This document shows, piece after piece, positions 33,269-42,877 of a stretch of 44,049 nucleotides of DNA. The position numbers and the translations under genes are program-made. Positions within the stretch are counted from its first letter, which is position 1. Every line of letters starts with the position of its first letter. This DNA comes from Anaerolineales bacterium. Its GTDB lineage: Bacteria; Chloroflexota; Anaerolineae; Anaerolineales; UBA6663. The notes under the pieces were generated by a model, which was given only the letters and a program-made list of their open reading frames with translations, had not been told where the DNA came from and made no database searches. Location of the stretch: assembly GCA_016789175.1 (NCBI GenBank), contig JAEURK010000207.1, positions 1 through 44,049 of the forward strand, read 5' to 3'.

Positions 33269-35688
33269 GCCGTGCCGGTCGCCGCAGACTGCACGCCGAC
33301 ATCCGGGTCACGGGCCAGCTGCGCCAGCGCCGCGCTCCCGTGAGAACTGCCCAGGCCCCGCAACCCGCGAGCCGCCGCCGCGCGCTGAACCGGGTCGCGA
33401 CTGCGCGCCGCCAGGAGCAACGCGCGCAGGGCGCGATCGGGGTCGTGCCGCAACTCGTTGATGACGCTGCCGCGCAGTTCCTCGTGCGCCAGCAAGGCCA
33501 CCAGGGCCTCGTACGCCGCCTGATCACGGCAATGACTGAGCGCCAGAACGGCGCGTTCGCGTACGGCCGGCTCGGTGTCACGGGCCAGCGCCGCCAGCAA
33601 CGGCGCCGCTTCAGAGACCGCGATCTCGCCCAGGGTATCCGCCAGGGCCAGCCGCACGCTCGGGTCCGGGTCATGGCGGAGCGGCGTCAGGAGATCCAGC
33701 ACACTGGCATCGCCGTTCGAAATGACCGCCAGCGCCCTCAAGGCGTGCAAACGCACCTGGATCTCGTCGTCGAACACGCCTGCGCGCAGCACCGGCAGCA
33801 GCGTCGGATCGGCATTGATCTCCAGGCCCTGATAGGCTGCGTCGCGCACGGCGCCGGCGCGATCGCTCGTGCCGAGCAGCAGGATCTCGCGGGCGCGGAT
33901 GTCATCCAACCGCGCGCAGGCTGCCATCACCGCGCGGCGCACCCACGGGTCCGCATCCTGCGCCAGCTCGCGCAACGGGCCGAAGGCGCGGTGATCGCGC
34001 AGGCGGCTGAACGCGCCGACCAGAGCGAGTCGCACGCGCCACTCGGGGTCGCGAGCCAGCGGTTCGAGCGCGGCCAGAGTGCGCGAGTCGTTGATATGAC
34101 TGAGGGCCTCGATCGATTTCTGGCGCACCAGCCAATCCCGATCGCCGGTGGCCTCGATCAGCACATTGACCGCGCGCCGGCCGCGCACGAGTGAGAGCGC
34201 GTTGGCGGCGGCGTGCCGGAGCCGCGGGTCGTGACTGCGGATGGCGTTGAGCAGGATGCTGGCCGCCAGTTCGTCGCCAAGCATACTCAGCGCGCGCGCG
34301 GCAGCCCACTTGATCGCCTCATCAGCCTGGCTTTGATAGAGCACACCCTGCAGATAGCGCTTGAACTCGTCGATCAGGGCTTCTTCGCCGAGCCCGCCGA
34401 TCAGGCTGATCGCATGTTCCGCCAGGGCCGGGTCGTTGAGGGCCAACACCAGGGCCGCGTAGGCCGGCTCGCCGCCAAGCCCGGTCAGGGCGCGCAGGAC
34501 CGCGATGCGCACGGTCTGCGGCTCGTCGTTGAGGTGGCGGAAGAGCGGCTGCGCGCCGCTCGAGTCGCCGATCAGGCCAAGCAGGTCGGCCGCGGCCTCG
34601 CGCACCTGCGGCTCCGGACGTTCGAGCGCCTCGATCAACTTGGGCACTGCGACGATGTTGAAACGCAGCAGCGCCTCGAGCGCGGCATCGCGCAGAGCGG
34701 AATCGGTGGTGTTGAGACAGGCGATCAGATCGGCCAGGGCATCCGGGCGGCCGAGCCAGCCGAGCACGTGCGCGGCATAGGCGTTGTTGGGCGCGACGCC
34801 GGCCCGCAGCTCGCGCTGCAAGGCGACGGTCGAGATGAGCGGGCGCAGACGGGCTGTGCGCAGCAGGCTGGCGCGCCGCACCGTCGGCTCGACGACGATG
34901 CGGTAGAGCGCCTCGAGCAACTGTCCACGCCAGCCATCCAGCGCGACATGCGCCGGCCCGCGCGGCTGGGTCGATAACCACTCGAGCGCGCCCATCAACG
35001 CTGGAACCGCATCGGTGCTGGCCAACACACCCAGGGTCCGGACGGCGGCCAGGCCGATTTCGGTCTGGCCATGCTCGATCTCGCTGACCAGCCCGCAGAG
35101 CGGTTCGACGGCCTGGACATCCCCGCGCTGGCCGAGCGCCAGGATCGCGGCCACCCGCACTCGTTCGGGGCCGGCCGAGCGCGCAAGTTTGAGCAGGGCC
35201 AGCGTGCCGCGCTCGTTATCGAGTTGCCCGAGCGCTGCTGCGGCCGCGCAGCGGACGTCGTGGGACTCCTCGGCGTTCTCGAGCAATGCAATCAGGGGCT
35301 CCAACGCGCCGGTCCGGCCGAGATCGCCCAGGGTTGCCGCGGCCCAGGCACGCACGTCCGGGTCGGGGTCGTTCAAGGCGTCGAGGACATCGGCCGGGCG
35401 GGCCTGTGCTATCTCGAGCAGGGCGCGCCGCGCGCTTTGGCCGGGGACGCGCTCCGGTTGTTCGCGGCCGAGCGCCACCAGTTGATGGATGAGGTCGGGC
35501 TCGGTCTGGGCCAACAGGGCCTTGATGATGGCGTTCTGAGCCGGGAAGTGCGGCTCGCTCAAGGCCGCGATCAAGGCCCGGGCGCCGGCGGCCGAGGGGC
35601 GCGCGCCCAGGTACTCGGCGGCAGCCTGCCGGACCGCCGGCGCGGGATCGTGCAGATCGGCGAGGATGCGGGTGAGCGGATCAGACAT
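33265..35688 (-). CDS. Large HEAT-repeat (PBS lyase-like) protein
   Basis: 807 residues, essentially one continuous alpha-solenoid of about two dozen HEAT-like repeats of roughly 30 residues, for example DPAPAVRQAAAEYLGARPSA, DPDPDVRAWAAATLGDLGRT and DPEWRVRLALVGAFSRLRDH. No catalytic domain, signal or membrane helix. Such solenoids act as protein-interaction scaffolds; phycobilisome lyase is not implied. Its start overlaps the end of the REC-GGDEF gene by eight bases, so it is translated as part of the same operon and may scaffold c-di-GMP or receiver signalling (inference). Confidence 0.9.
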   Translation of the reverse strand: MSDPLTRILADLHDPAPAVRQAAAEYLGARPSAAGARALIAALSEPHFPAQNAIIKALLAQTEPDLIHQLVALGREQPERVPGQSARRALLEIAQARPADVLDALNDPDPDVRAWAAATLGDLGRTGALEPLIALLENAEESHDVRCAAAAALGQLDNERGTLALLKLARSAGPERVRVAAILALGQRGDVQAVEPLCGLVSEIEHGQTEIGLAAVRTLGVLASTDAVPALMGALEWLSTQPRGPAHVALDGWRGQLLEALYRIVVEPTVRRASLLRTARLRPLISTVALQRELRAGVAPNNAYAAHVLGWLGRPDALADLIACLNTTDSALRDAALEALLRFNIVAVPKLIEALERPEPQVREAAADLLGLIGDSSGAQPLFRHLNDEPQTVRIAVLRALTGLGGEPAYAALVLALNDPALAEHAISLIGGLGEEALIDEFKRYLQGVLYQSQADEAIKWAAARALSMLGDELAASILLNAIRSHDPRLRHAAANALSLVRGRRAVNVLIEATGDRDWLVRQKSIEALSHINDSRTLAALEPLARDPEWRVRLALVGAFSRLRDHRAFGPLRELAQDADPWVRRAVMAACARLDDIRAREILLLGTSDRAGAVRDAAYQGLEINADPTLLPVLRAGVFDDEIQVRLHALRALAVISNGDASVLDLLTPLRHDPDPSVRLALADTLGEIAVSEAAPLLAALARDTEPAVRERAVLALSHCRDQAAYEALVALLAHEELRGSVINELRHDPDRALRALLLAARSRDPVQRAAAARGLRGLGSSHGSAALAQLARDPDVGVQSAATGTA

Positions 35689-36631
35689 GGCGCTGATCCT
35701 TCACGACCATGCTGCCGCCGCGCGATTTGGCGAACAGCTTGAGCTCGGCCCCGATCTCGGCCACCTCGTAATGGCTGGTGACGTCGCGATATTCGTTGTG
35801 CACGATCGCGACCGCGATCGAGAGCAGCGCGTATTTGCGCAGGATCCCCTGGCGGTCCTTGGCCGTAATGTAGCCGCGCCGTCGATCGGCCGGGGTGTAG
35901 AGCTCGCTGACCTGATGATCGAATTCGGCCACGATCCGGTTCGCGATCGGCTCGGAGCGATCCGGCCGGGTCAGCACGACGAAATCGTCGCCGCCGACAT
36001 GGCCGACCAGATCGGCGGGGCCGCCGTGTTCATGCGCGGCCGCGACGATCACGCGCGCGGTCATCCGGATGGCTTCATCGCCGGCCGCGAAGCCGTACAC
36101 GTCGTTATAGGCCTTGAAGTTGTTGAGATCGATGTAGAGCGCGGCGAAGGCGCCGGCGCCCGGCTCCGTCCGCCGCCGCAGCTCTTGCTCGATCACCAGG
36201 TTGCCGGGCAGGCCGGTCAGCGGGCTGACGGCCGGCTTGAGCCGAGCCCGGCGGATCAGCGCGACGATGCGCGCCGCCAGCAGTCCGAAGTCGATCGGGC
36301 GCGCCAGGTACTCGTCGGCACCGGTCTCGAGCACCTCACGTAGCGGCTGCGAGCCGGGCAAGCTGCCGAGCACGATGATCGGGATGTGGCGGGTACGGGT
36401 GTCGTCCAGCAGACGCTGGCAGACCTGCGACCAGCGCATGTCGGGCATGTGCTGGTCGCAGATCACCAGGTCGGGGAGGTCGATCTGCGCGGTCTGCAAG
36501 CCCTGCGCGGCGGTGCTCACCGGGCGCACGTCATAGGCCTCGCTGTCGAGATGCAGCCGGAGCAGATGCAGCATCGGCATCTCGGGCGAGATGAGCAAGA
36601 TGCTGGCGCGGCCGACATCCATAATCGACAT
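35681..36631 (-). CDS. Receiver domain fused to a GGDEF domain with altered motifs
   Basis: 316 residues. The receiver (about 10-125) keeps phospho-acceptor D59 in VICDQHMPD, but the N-terminal acidic pair is reduced to SPE (15-17) and the conserved Lys is Arg (R111 in YLARPID). The GGDEF domain (about 133-310) starts SPLTGLPGN and has a metal-site YIDLNNFKAYNDVYGF. Its signature is GGDDF (213-217) rather than GG(D/E)EF, with no RxxD inhibitory site. It may be a weak diguanylate cyclase or a GTP/c-di-GMP-binding receptor. It is embedded in an operon with a VTT protein one base upstream and the overlapping HEAT gene downstream. Confidence 0.88.
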   Translation of the reverse strand: MSIMDVGRASILLISPEMPMLHLLRLHLDSEAYDVRPVSTAAQGLQTAQIDLPDLVICDQHMPDMRWSQVCQRLLDDTRTRHIPIIVLGSLPGSQPLREVLETGADEYLARPIDFGLLAARIVALIRRARLKPAVSPLTGLPGNLVIEQELRRRTEPGAGAFAALYIDLNNFKAYNDVYGFAAGDEAIRMTARVIVAAAHEHGGPADLVGHVGGDDFVVLTRPDRSEPIANRIVAEFDHQVSELYTPADRRRGYITAKDRQGILRKYALLSIAVAIVHNEYRDVTSHYEVAEIGAELKLFAKSRGGSMVVKDQRHV

Positions 36632-36632
36632 G

Positions 36633-37238
36633 TCACTGTCCGATATACTGCGAAATAACCTGGTTCAACCAGGGCGCCCAGCTCAAGGCGCCGGCGCCGG
36701 CCAGGGCGATGATGGTCATCTTCGGCGCTTTGCCCAGTAACGTGAAGATGAAGTACTCATGCACCGGCAGTTTCAACACGCCTGCCACGATCCCGGCCAG
36801 ATCAAAGAACGGTAACGGCAGAAACCCGAGCACCGTCAGCACCCACGGTCCATAGCGCAAGATGTAGCGGTGCAGTCGGTCGTACATGTCGCGGTTCTCG
36901 ACCGCGGCGCTGCCGGAGTAGCCCGCGATGTAGCCCGAGAACTCGCCGATCGTGGCCCCGACGCCGGCCACGATCCCGACGATCCACGGGTTGAGCCCGA
37001 GCGCGGGCGCGCCAAAGACCAGGACCAGGCCGGGCGCCGGCAGCACGACCGTGGCGTTGGCCAGGATCGAGAGCAGGAAAACACCCGGATAGCCGAACGC
37101 GGCCAGTGTCGCGGCCTGATCCTTGATGCTATAGATAAAGACCGACAGGCCGATCACGAAGGCCAGCATGAGCCCGCGAGTCAGCCACAATCGCCAGTTC
37201 GGCGACGTCGGAGCGGCCTGCCGATCCGGCTCGGTCAC
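36633..37238 (-). CDS. VTT-domain (SNARE-associated/YqaA-like) membrane protein
   Basis: 201-residue polytopic membrane protein. [23 protein letters not shown] (split by a short loop) and [33 protein letters not shown] are the VTT hallmarks, with re-entrant helices. [17 protein letters not shown] and [10 protein letters not shown] follow. VTT/DedA proteins are linked to lipid scrambling and membrane homeostasis. Its start overlaps the cyclophilin stop by four bases and its stop is one base before the next start. Five genes appear to be one operon. Confidence 0.87.
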   Translation of the reverse strand: MTEPDRQAAPTSPNWRLWLTRGLMLAFVIGLSVFIYSIKDQAATLAAFGYPGVFLLSILANATVVLPAPGLVLVFGAPALGLNPWIVGIVAGVGATIGEFSGYIAGYSGSAAVENRDMYDRLHRYILRYGPWVLTVLGFLPLPFFDLAGIVAGVLKLPVHEYFIFTLLGKAPKMTIIALAGAGALSWAPWLNQVISQYIGQ

Positions 37239-37744
37239 TGCTCGATGATCTCGATCGACTTGATCGCGGCGCCGGGCGTGCGGGCGCGCATCGGGTCGCG
37301 CTCCGGGATGCCCAGCACGATGTCCAGCCCTTCAGTGACCTTGCCGAAGACCGAGTGGCGGTTGTCGAGATGCGGCGTCGGCCCGTGCGTGATGAAGAAC
37401 TGGCTGCCGTTCGTATTGGGGCCGGCATTGGCCATCGACAGGATGCCCGGCACGTTGTGGCGCAACGCCGGGTGAAATTCATCCTTGAATTTGTAACCGG
37501 GCCCGCCGGTGCCGGTGCCGGTCGGGTCGCCGCCCTGGGCCATGAAGCCCTTGATGACGCGATGGAACGTCACGTCGTTGTAAAAGCCTTCGCGAGCCAG
37601 GAAGACGAAGTTGTTGACCGTGTTCGGCACCTTGTCGGCATACAGTTCGACCGTGAAATCGCCGACGTCGGTCTTGAAGATCGCCTGATAGCGCTTCTTA
37701 GGATCGATCACCAGATCGGGAGCAGCAGCATAGTGTTTGGTCAC
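37235..37744 (-). CDS. Cyclophilin-type peptidyl-prolyl cis-trans isomerase
   Basis: 169 residues, single cyclophilin domain, cytoplasmic. [51 protein letters not shown] and [14 protein letters not shown] are the active-site and binding blocks; the catalytic Arg is in FHRV. It accelerates X-Pro isomerisation in protein folding. It lies 58 bases after tsaC and overlaps the VTT gene, so it is an internal gene of the operon. Confidence 0.94.
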   Translation of the reverse strand: MTKHYAAAPDLVIDPKKRYQAIFKTDVGDFTVELYADKVPNTVNNFVFLAREGFYNDVTFHRVIKGFMAQGGDPTGTGTGGPGYKFKDEFHPALRHNVPGILSMANAGPNTNGSQFFITHGPTPHLDNRHSVFGKVTEGLDIVLGIPERDPMRARTPGAAIKSIEIIEQ

Positions 37745-37802
37745 GTGAGAACCTTTCTGATTGGATTGTGGCCGGTGAGCCAGGGGCTCACACGACCAAG
37801 CA

Positions 37803-38876
37803 TTATAGTACCGCCGTTGAACTTAACCGGGTGACGTTGCCCTCGGCCGCCCGGGTCAACCGATCGCGCAGCGCCAGGCCCAACCCGGCCGGGCCCGGCA
37901 GGCGGGCGAGCAGCAGGTCGAGACCCGCTTCATCCAGGGCCCGCAAGACGTCGAACAACCGCGCGGCGGCCTGTTCGATGGCGCGCTCCGACCCCAACGT
38001 CTCCAGCCGTGCCAGGCCGCCGGCTGCCAACGCCTCCAGGTCCTCGGCGAAGGCCAGTGCCCCGACGCGCAGACCGCGCGCCGCAGCCTGCCGCGCCGCC
38101 GCCAACATGGCATCTCGACAGGCCTCCGGGTCGCCGTCGAAGACCTGCAGCGGGGTCCGCGGCGCGTAGTGCTTGAGGAACTGGCCCGGCGCCTGAGCCG
38201 CGAACGTCTCGGCGGAATACCGCTCGACCACCATCAGCCCGGGCAGGAGCTCCCGCAGGGCTTCGAAGGCCACACCCCCAGGCCGCAGCAGTCGCGGCGG
38301 CGATCCGGTCAGATCCACGATCGTGGACTCGACGCCGACCGGGGTTGGGCCGCCATCCAGGATCAGATCGACTCGTCCGTCCAGATCGGCCAGGACGTGC
38401 TCGGCCCGGGTCGGGCTGGGGCGCGAGAAGCGGTTGGCGCTGGGCGCGGCCACGGGCACGTTTGCTGCAAGGAGCAATGCACGTGCCACAGGATGCGCCG
38501 GGATCCGCACGGCCACCGAATCGGCGCCGGCAGTGACCGCAGCCGGCAAGTTCGGATGGCGCGGGACGATGACGGTCAAAGGCCCAGGCCAGAACGCCGC
38601 CGCCAGGGCCGGCAGACCCTCCGGCAGGGCCCGTGTGACCTGGGCCAGGCCGCCCAGATCCAGGACGTGCACGATCAGGGGATCGGTTGCCGGCCGTTCC
38701 TTGGCCGCGAAGATGCGTTCGACCGCCCGGGCGGACAGGGCCGTTGCGCCCAGGCCATAAACGGTCTCGGTGGGAAACACCACCAGGCCGCCCTCCAGCA
38801 GCACCCGGGCCGCCTCGGCGACAGTGCCGGGTTCCGGATGCTCGCGATCGACGGTCAGGACGCGAGTTGTGGTCAT
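37803..38876 (-). CDS. tsaC: L-threonylcarbamoyladenylate synthase (Sua5 type)
   Basis: 357 residues. It makes threonylcarbamoyl-AMP from threonine, bicarbonate and ATP for the t6A modification of tRNAs. The YrdC domain (about 15-205) has [16 protein letters not shown], the KERP block, and [17 protein letters not shown]. The linker KHYAPRTP precedes a C-terminal Sua5 domain (about 240-340), so this is the long Sua5 form rather than short TsaC. No TsaB, TsaD or TsaE is in the window. It is probably the first gene of the operon running to the HEAT gene. Confidence 0.94.
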   Translation of the reverse strand: MTTTRVLTVDREHPEPGTVAEAARVLLEGGLVVFPTETVYGLGATALSARAVERIFAAKERPATDPLIVHVLDLGGLAQVTRALPEGLPALAAAFWPGPLTVIVPRHPNLPAAVTAGADSVAVRIPAHPVARALLLAANVPVAAPSANRFSRPSPTRAEHVLADLDGRVDLILDGGPTPVGVESTIVDLTGSPPRLLRPGGVAFEALRELLPGLMVVERYSAETFAAQAPGQFLKHYAPRTPLQVFDGDPEACRDAMLAAARQAAARGLRVGALAFAEDLEALAAGGLARLETLGSERAIEQAAARLFDVLRALDEAGLDLLLARLPGPAGLGLALRDRLTRAAEGNVTRLSSTAVL

Positions 38877-38954
38877 CGCGGCCGATTATAGGTGAGGGGA
38901 CGTGCGCTCGGGGACCAGAAGCAAACCGGGCGGATCGGGAGTAAGATACGCATT

Positions 38955-40010
38955 ATGACACCTCGTTCAGTTGCTCGCACGCATGTTCGCCTCATGCGGC
39001 TGGTGCCGTTGGGCCTTCCGGCTATCCTGGCGCTCAGCGCGTGCGTGCCCCTGATCCAGTTGCAGCCGATCCCGACAGTCGCGGCGCCGCTCTCCACGTT
39101 GACGCCCAGCGTGACAGTGGCCCCGCCGACCGGGACGCCGACCCGCAATCCGAGTTTTGGCTATCTGATCGGTGGGGTCTGGAGCGACGCCTGTGATCCT
39201 TCGGCGTCATCGGCCAACCCGACCCCGGCCTGCATCCCCGACTCGTATGGCGCGCTCTATGGCAATGGCGTGCGCGACGCCGGCGAGACGGGTATCGCCG
39301 GAATAACAGTCAACCTGGGAGTCGGCGCCTGTCCGTCGAAAGGGCAGGCCGAGACCTTGACCGACGAAAATGGCGACTTCGTGTTCAAGGACGTTGCGCC
39401 GGGCACTTACTGCATTTCGGTCGATCCCGAGGAGAACCCGCAGCTGGACCGTGGTGGCTGGACGTTCCCGCAAACCGCCGATCGTCGCGGGGTGGCGGCA
39501 TTGTCCGTTGCAGCCGCCTCCGGCGTCGATTCGACCGGCATCATGTTCGGGTGGGACCTGTCGGTGCAGCCGACGCCCACGTCCAGCCCGACCCCGCGCG
39601 AGTCGGCCACCATCACGATGACGCCTACCCGCACGCGCAGCGCCGCGCAACCGATCAAGATCCCGGCGACCTTTACGCCGATCATGTCCGCCACACTCAC
39701 GCGCACCATCACACCGACGCCGACCATCACGCTCACGCGCACCCACACGCCGACGGCAACTTCGGGCACGCCGACCGCGACCGCGACCTGGGTCATCGTG
39801 ACTGTCACTTACACGCCGAGCCCGACCCCATCGCGCACACCAACGGGGACGCTCTCGCCGACGGTGACCCTGACGCGCACCATCACGCCGACCTCGACCG
39901 CCACGGCGACCGCGACCATGACTTCAACTGCGACCGCCACGGATACGCCGACGATGACGCCCACGGCGACCGACGGCACGCCCACGCCGACCTCGACGAA
40001 CCCGCCGTAG
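38955..40010 (+). CDS. Lipoprotein with an SdrD B-like domain and long Thr/Pro tail
   Basis: 351 residues. Lipobox LALSAC after a hydrophobic stretch. The middle (about 70-200) resembles an SdrD B-like/prealbumin-type fold: GNGVRDAGETGIAGITVNL, LTDENGDFVFKDVAPGTYCISVD. From about 202 the chain is almost entirely Thr, Pro, Ser and Ala, in TPT/TRT/TAT-like units, without a wall-anchor motif. This type of stalk is common on Chloroflexota surface proteins. ATG 38955 is preferred to 38892 as it begins the signal peptide. No clear SD. Probably a surface stalk or carbohydrate-contact protein. Confidence 0.8.
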   Translation: MTPRSVARTHVRLMRLVPLGLPAILALSACVPLIQLQPIPTVAAPLSTLTPSVTVAPPTGTPTRNPSFGYLIGGVWSDACDPSASSANPTPACIPDSYGALYGNGVRDAGETGIAGITVNLGVGACPSKGQAETLTDENGDFVFKDVAPGTYCISVDPEENPQLDRGGWTFPQTADRRGVAALSVAAASGVDSTGIMFGWDLSVQPTPTSSPTPRESATITMTPTRTRSAAQPIKIPATFTPIMSATLTRTITPTPTITLTRTHTPTATSGTPTATATWVIVTVTYTPSPTPSRTPTGTLSPTVTLTRTITPTSTATATATMTSTATATDTPTMTPTATDGTPTPTSTNPP

Positions 40011-40045
40011 AGCTCCGAGATCGACACCACGATCGCGCCGATCGG

Positions 40046-40075
40046 TCGTCCATCGGGCAATTCGCCCCTGGACGA
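40046..40075. terminator. Hairpin between convergent genes
   Basis: TCGTCCA/TGGACGA (40046-40052 and 40069-40075) enclosing GGGC-AATTC-GCCC. It lies in the 98-base gap between the lipoprotein and the glycosyltransferase. No clear T-run. Confidence 0.4.
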
Positions 40076-40108
40076 TCGATCATCATTTAACTCAGAAGGC
40101 GGGGAGGT

Positions 40109-41254
40109 TCAGCGCAGCAATGCTTCGACGCGTTCGAGGGCCGCGTCTGGGCCGGGCAGCGCGACGAAGTCAAGGCGGATCCGTTCGAGCGCGGCTCGAT
40201 AAGCCGGATCCGTGATCAGCGACGTGGCCGTTGCGAGCACATCGGCGGGGGTCGCGGCGACGGGATCGAGCCAGCGCCCGAGGCCGAGAGTTTCGCAGCG
40301 CCAGGCGTTGTGCGGCTGGTCGGCCCCCATCGGAAGGATCAAGAGCGGCACGCCGTGTACCAGAGCTCCGGCCACACTGCCGGACCCGCCATGGGTGACG
40401 ATCAAACTGCAATGGGGCAGGAGGTCGTTCTGCGGCACATAGCGCTCGATGCGCACGTGCTCGGGCTGAGGACCGAACTCCAGTGGGTCGATCTCGTGGC
40501 CGACCGTGACGATCAGGTTCATGGGCAGCGCCTGCAAGCCGGCCAGAGCGCGGTTGAACAGGTCGCCCGACTCGAGATTGAAGACGGTCCCCAGCGAGAA
40601 GTACACCAGCGGAGCCTTGGGGCGCATCCCGGCCCAGACGGGCGGCGCCGTCGCGCGCGCAGACGCCTGCGGGTTGTAACTGAAAGCCGTCGGAGGTAAG
40701 GGATAGCGCGGATCGCGAAACGCCGGTGGGAAGGGCGAGAGCACCAGATCGCGTTGCAGCATGGCCAACGTCGGGTCCGGTTCCAGGCCCAACGCCACGC
40801 GGACCGCGTTGAGCGTGTCCGAGAGGAGGTCAGCGCGCACGAACGATCCAGCCGCCATGACGTTCACGGTCACGCGCGGGAGAGCGAGGCGTTCGGCGGC
40901 CAGCAGGCTGCCGAAGTCGGCCTCGTCGCACAGGATCACATCCGGCCGCCACTCCGCGCAGAAGGCGATCAGCAACGGCACCTTGTGGCGGGGCGCGGCC
41001 CCGGCAAAACGCTCGCGGAACTCGTCGTCTTCGCGGGCGGGATCGAGCTGACGCAATGGGCTGCGCTCGGGCGCGCCACCGGTCGCTGCGCCGAGCGGAT
41101 AGGCGGAAAAGCCCGCGGCCTCGACGGCGCCCACCAGCGCCGGCCCGCAGGCGAAGGCCACCGTGTGTCCGGCGCTCTGGGCAGCCCGCGCGATCGGGAC
41201 GAGGGGCGCGAAGTGGCCGTGCCCGCCCATGAACGAGAACAGCAGGCGGCTCAT
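40109..41254 (-). CDS. MGT/UGT-type glycosyltransferase (GT-B)
   Basis: 381 residues of the macrolide/UDP-glucuronosyl transferase type. SFMGGHGHFAPLVPIARAAQSAGH begins the acceptor lobe (broken here by residue spacing in the family). VYFSLGTVFN and the donor-binding CSLIVTHGGSGSVAGALVHG with PMGADQPHNA form the C-terminal signature. A frame of 577 codons exists, but the first 196 are the shadow of the next gene; ATG 41254 overlaps the nucleotidyltransferase stop (ATGA). It transfers a sugar to a small molecule or lipid; substrate unknown. Operon of four or five genes. Confidence 0.9.
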   Translation of the reverse strand: MSRLLFSFMGGHGHFAPLVPIARAAQSAGHTVAFACGPALVGAVEAAGFSAYPLGAATGGAPERSPLRQLDPAREDDEFRERFAGAAPRHKVPLLIAFCAEWRPDVILCDEADFGSLLAAERLALPRVTVNVMAAGSFVRADLLSDTLNAVRVALGLEPDPTLAMLQRDLVLSPFPPAFRDPRYPLPPTAFSYNPQASARATAPPVWAGMRPKAPLVYFSLGTVFNLESGDLFNRALAGLQALPMNLIVTVGHEIDPLEFGPQPEHVRIERYVPQNDLLPHCSLIVTHGGSGSVAGALVHGVPLLILPMGADQPHNAWRCETLGLGRWLDPVAATPADVLATATSLITDPAYRAALERIRLDFVALPGPDAALERVEALLR

Positions 41255-41829
41255 GGCACGATCGTAACCCGCGGCCAGCGCTCGGCGTATCGTTTGGTCG
41301 CGATGCGTTGACGGTACCATTCGAGGCTCACCCGCGTCGGGTTGCGGCGCACGATCATGGCGAACAGATCCTCCAGGCCGCAGGGGGCGATGATGCGCGG
41401 TGTGCCGTCGGGCTCGATCGTGATCGCGACCGACGTCGCGGTCTCCGGCCAGGTGGCGATCGCGGCCTCGAGTGAGGTCAGGGCCGGCACCGCATAACCG
41501 AAGGCCTGCGCATACCAGAGGTGCACGCTCGCCTGGTTGGTGACCTCCCAGGGCAGCTCCGGGCAATCGGCGACCAGCGTGGCTCGCAGCCGAGCCTCGG
41601 ACTCGGCAGTCAGGTCCTGGGGATCGAAATAGGCTACATCGAGATCCGCCAGATGCGATGGGGTCGCGTAGCCATGCAGATGATCCCAGACCAGGTTGCG
41701 CACGGCGCCGGCGCCCACGGCCCACGACTCGAGGCCCAACCGGCCGACTGCCGTGAGCGCGCGCCGGAACCAGGGTGTGGCCAGCGCGAGCTCGATCAGG
41801 TCGTGAGCGCGGCGTTCGCCGTCGGCCAT
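41251..41829 (-). CDS. Nucleotidyltransferase-like protein (COG3575/DUF925)
   Basis: 192 residues. WAVGAGAVRNLVWDHLHG and HLADLDVAYFDPQDL contain the conserved G and DxD-like active-site residues of this nucleotidyltransferase-fold family. The C-terminal part includes GLEDLFAMIVRRNPTRV. ATG 41829 starts just before the fold; the longer frame overlaps the ornithine cyclodeaminase-like gene and is rejected. It couples to the downstream glycosyltransferase by a 4-base overlap. The reaction is unknown. Confidence 0.87.
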   Translation of the reverse strand: MADGERRAHDLIELALATPWFRRALTAVGRLGLESWAVGAGAVRNLVWDHLHGYATPSHLADLDVAYFDPQDLTAESEARLRATLVADCPELPWEVTNQASVHLWYAQAFGYAVPALTSLEAAIATWPETATSVAITIEPDGTPRIIAPCGLEDLFAMIVRRNPTRVSLEWYRQRIATKRYAERWPRVTIVP

Positions 41830-41842
41830 ATTGCCGGCACAC

Positions 41843-42817
41843 TCAGGCTTTGGTCGAGGAACCGCCAAAGAGCGGGATCTCGACGCCCAGGCCGCGCTCT
41901 CGCGCGAGGTCGTAGACCCGGACCGCCGTGGCGATATCCCAGGCCGAGAGGCCGTGCGACTCGAAGAGTGTGATCTCGTCGGGCGCGGCCCGGCCGGGAA
42001 CACGCCCGCAGACCACGTCCGTGAACTCGAGCACGTCTTCCCAGCGCAATGCCCCCTCGGCCACGGCTGCGGCCAGATCGCCGCTCTCGAGTCGGGCCTG
42101 TTCGACCGAATCGGCCACGACCCGCGCCGCTCGGGCGACTGTGACACCGTCGATCTCGCGTCGCAGGAGGTGATTGCTGCCGGCGGCGTTGACGTGCGCT
42201 CCGGCCTTGAGCCAGGCGCCGTCGAACACGGGCGCCGAGGCCGAAGTCATCGTCACGACCACGTCGGCGGGCTCGATTGCGGCGCGCGCGTCGGCCACAG
42301 CCTGCACCTCGGCCGTGAGCGCACCGCCCAGCGATCGCGCAAAGGCCGCGCGCCGGGCAGGGTCGCGCCCATAGACCCGCACTTGCTTGATTGGGCGCAC
42401 CGCACATACGGCCAGCACCTGGGTGAAGGCCTGGCCGCCGGTGCCGATCACGCCCAGCACCTCCGCGTCCGCGCGCGCCATGAACTTGGTCGCGACGCCG
42501 CTGGCCGCGCCAGTGCGCAGACGGCCGAGCCAGTCCGCCTCGATCAGGGCCAGCAACACGCCGGTCGAGCCGCGATAGAGCGGGACCAAAAAGCGCGGCG
42601 CCCCGTGGCCGGTGGCATACAACTTCGCGCCGAAGGCGTCGACGCCGGGCAAGCTGCTGGTCATGTAGTGCAGCTGTCCGTCGGGCACCGGCAGCCGGCG
42701 GCGTGGGTGGTTCACACCTTGCGCGCCCAACGCTCGCTGCGCGGCTTCCACGCACGCGAGCGCCAGGTCCATTGTGAGCACGGATTCGACGTCGCGTTCA
42801 GTGAGCAGGAGGGTCAT
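41843..42817 (-). CDS. Ornithine cyclodeaminase/mu-crystallin family dehydrogenase
   Basis: 324-residue NAD(P)-binding protein of the OCD/alanine dehydrogenase/ketimine reductase group. LHYMTSSLPGVDAFGAKLYA, LRTGAASGVATKFMARADAEVLGVIGTGGQA (split over the dinucleotide site), and VNAAGSNHLLRREID are the hallmarks. ATG 42817 follows a heptad repeat whose sense strand is C/T-rich, so no SD is present. The next gene downstream is 13 bases away. Which amino or imino acid is used cannot be told. Confidence 0.9.
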   Translation of the reverse strand: MTLLLTERDVESVLTMDLALACVEAAQRALGAQGVNHPRRRLPVPDGQLHYMTSSLPGVDAFGAKLYATGHGAPRFLVPLYRGSTGVLLALIEADWLGRLRTGAASGVATKFMARADAEVLGVIGTGGQAFTQVLAVCAVRPIKQVRVYGRDPARRAAFARSLGGALTAEVQAVADARAAIEPADVVVTMTSASAPVFDGAWLKAGAHVNAAGSNHLLRREIDGVTVARAARVVADSVEQARLESGDLAAAVAEGALRWEDVLEFTDVVCGRVPGRAAPDEITLFESHGLSAWDIATAVRVYDLARERGLGVEIPLFGGSSTKA

Positions 42818-42825
42818 TGGGGTGA

Positions 42826-42867
42826 AGAGGGAGGAGGGAGGAGGGAGGAGGGATTTCTCCTCCCTCT
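42826..42867. repeat. GAGGGAG heptads with inverse arm
   Basis: Three exact GAGGGAG heptads and a partial fourth (42827-42853), followed by CTCCTCCCTCT (42857-42867), which pairs with AGAGGGAGGAG at 42826-42836 or with a shifted heptad. The element fills the gap between psuG and the OCD-like gene. Confidence 0.85.
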
Positions 42868-42877
42868 ACCGCTCCTT

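Noticed and set aside
39407-39808. Val-rich open frame opposite the Thr/Pro tail
   Set aside because: The repeated antisense of ACN codons gives runs of Val/Gly; this is a composition effect of the lipoprotein tail.
41255-41842. N-terminal extension giving a 577-residue glycosyltransferase
   Set aside because: The extra 196 codons overlap the nucleotidyltransferase gene in another frame and are low in conserved features; the ATGA overlap at 41251-41254 marks the real start.
41830-42147. N-terminal extension of the nucleotidyltransferase
   Set aside because: It lies inside the OCD-like gene in another frame and lacks any motif.
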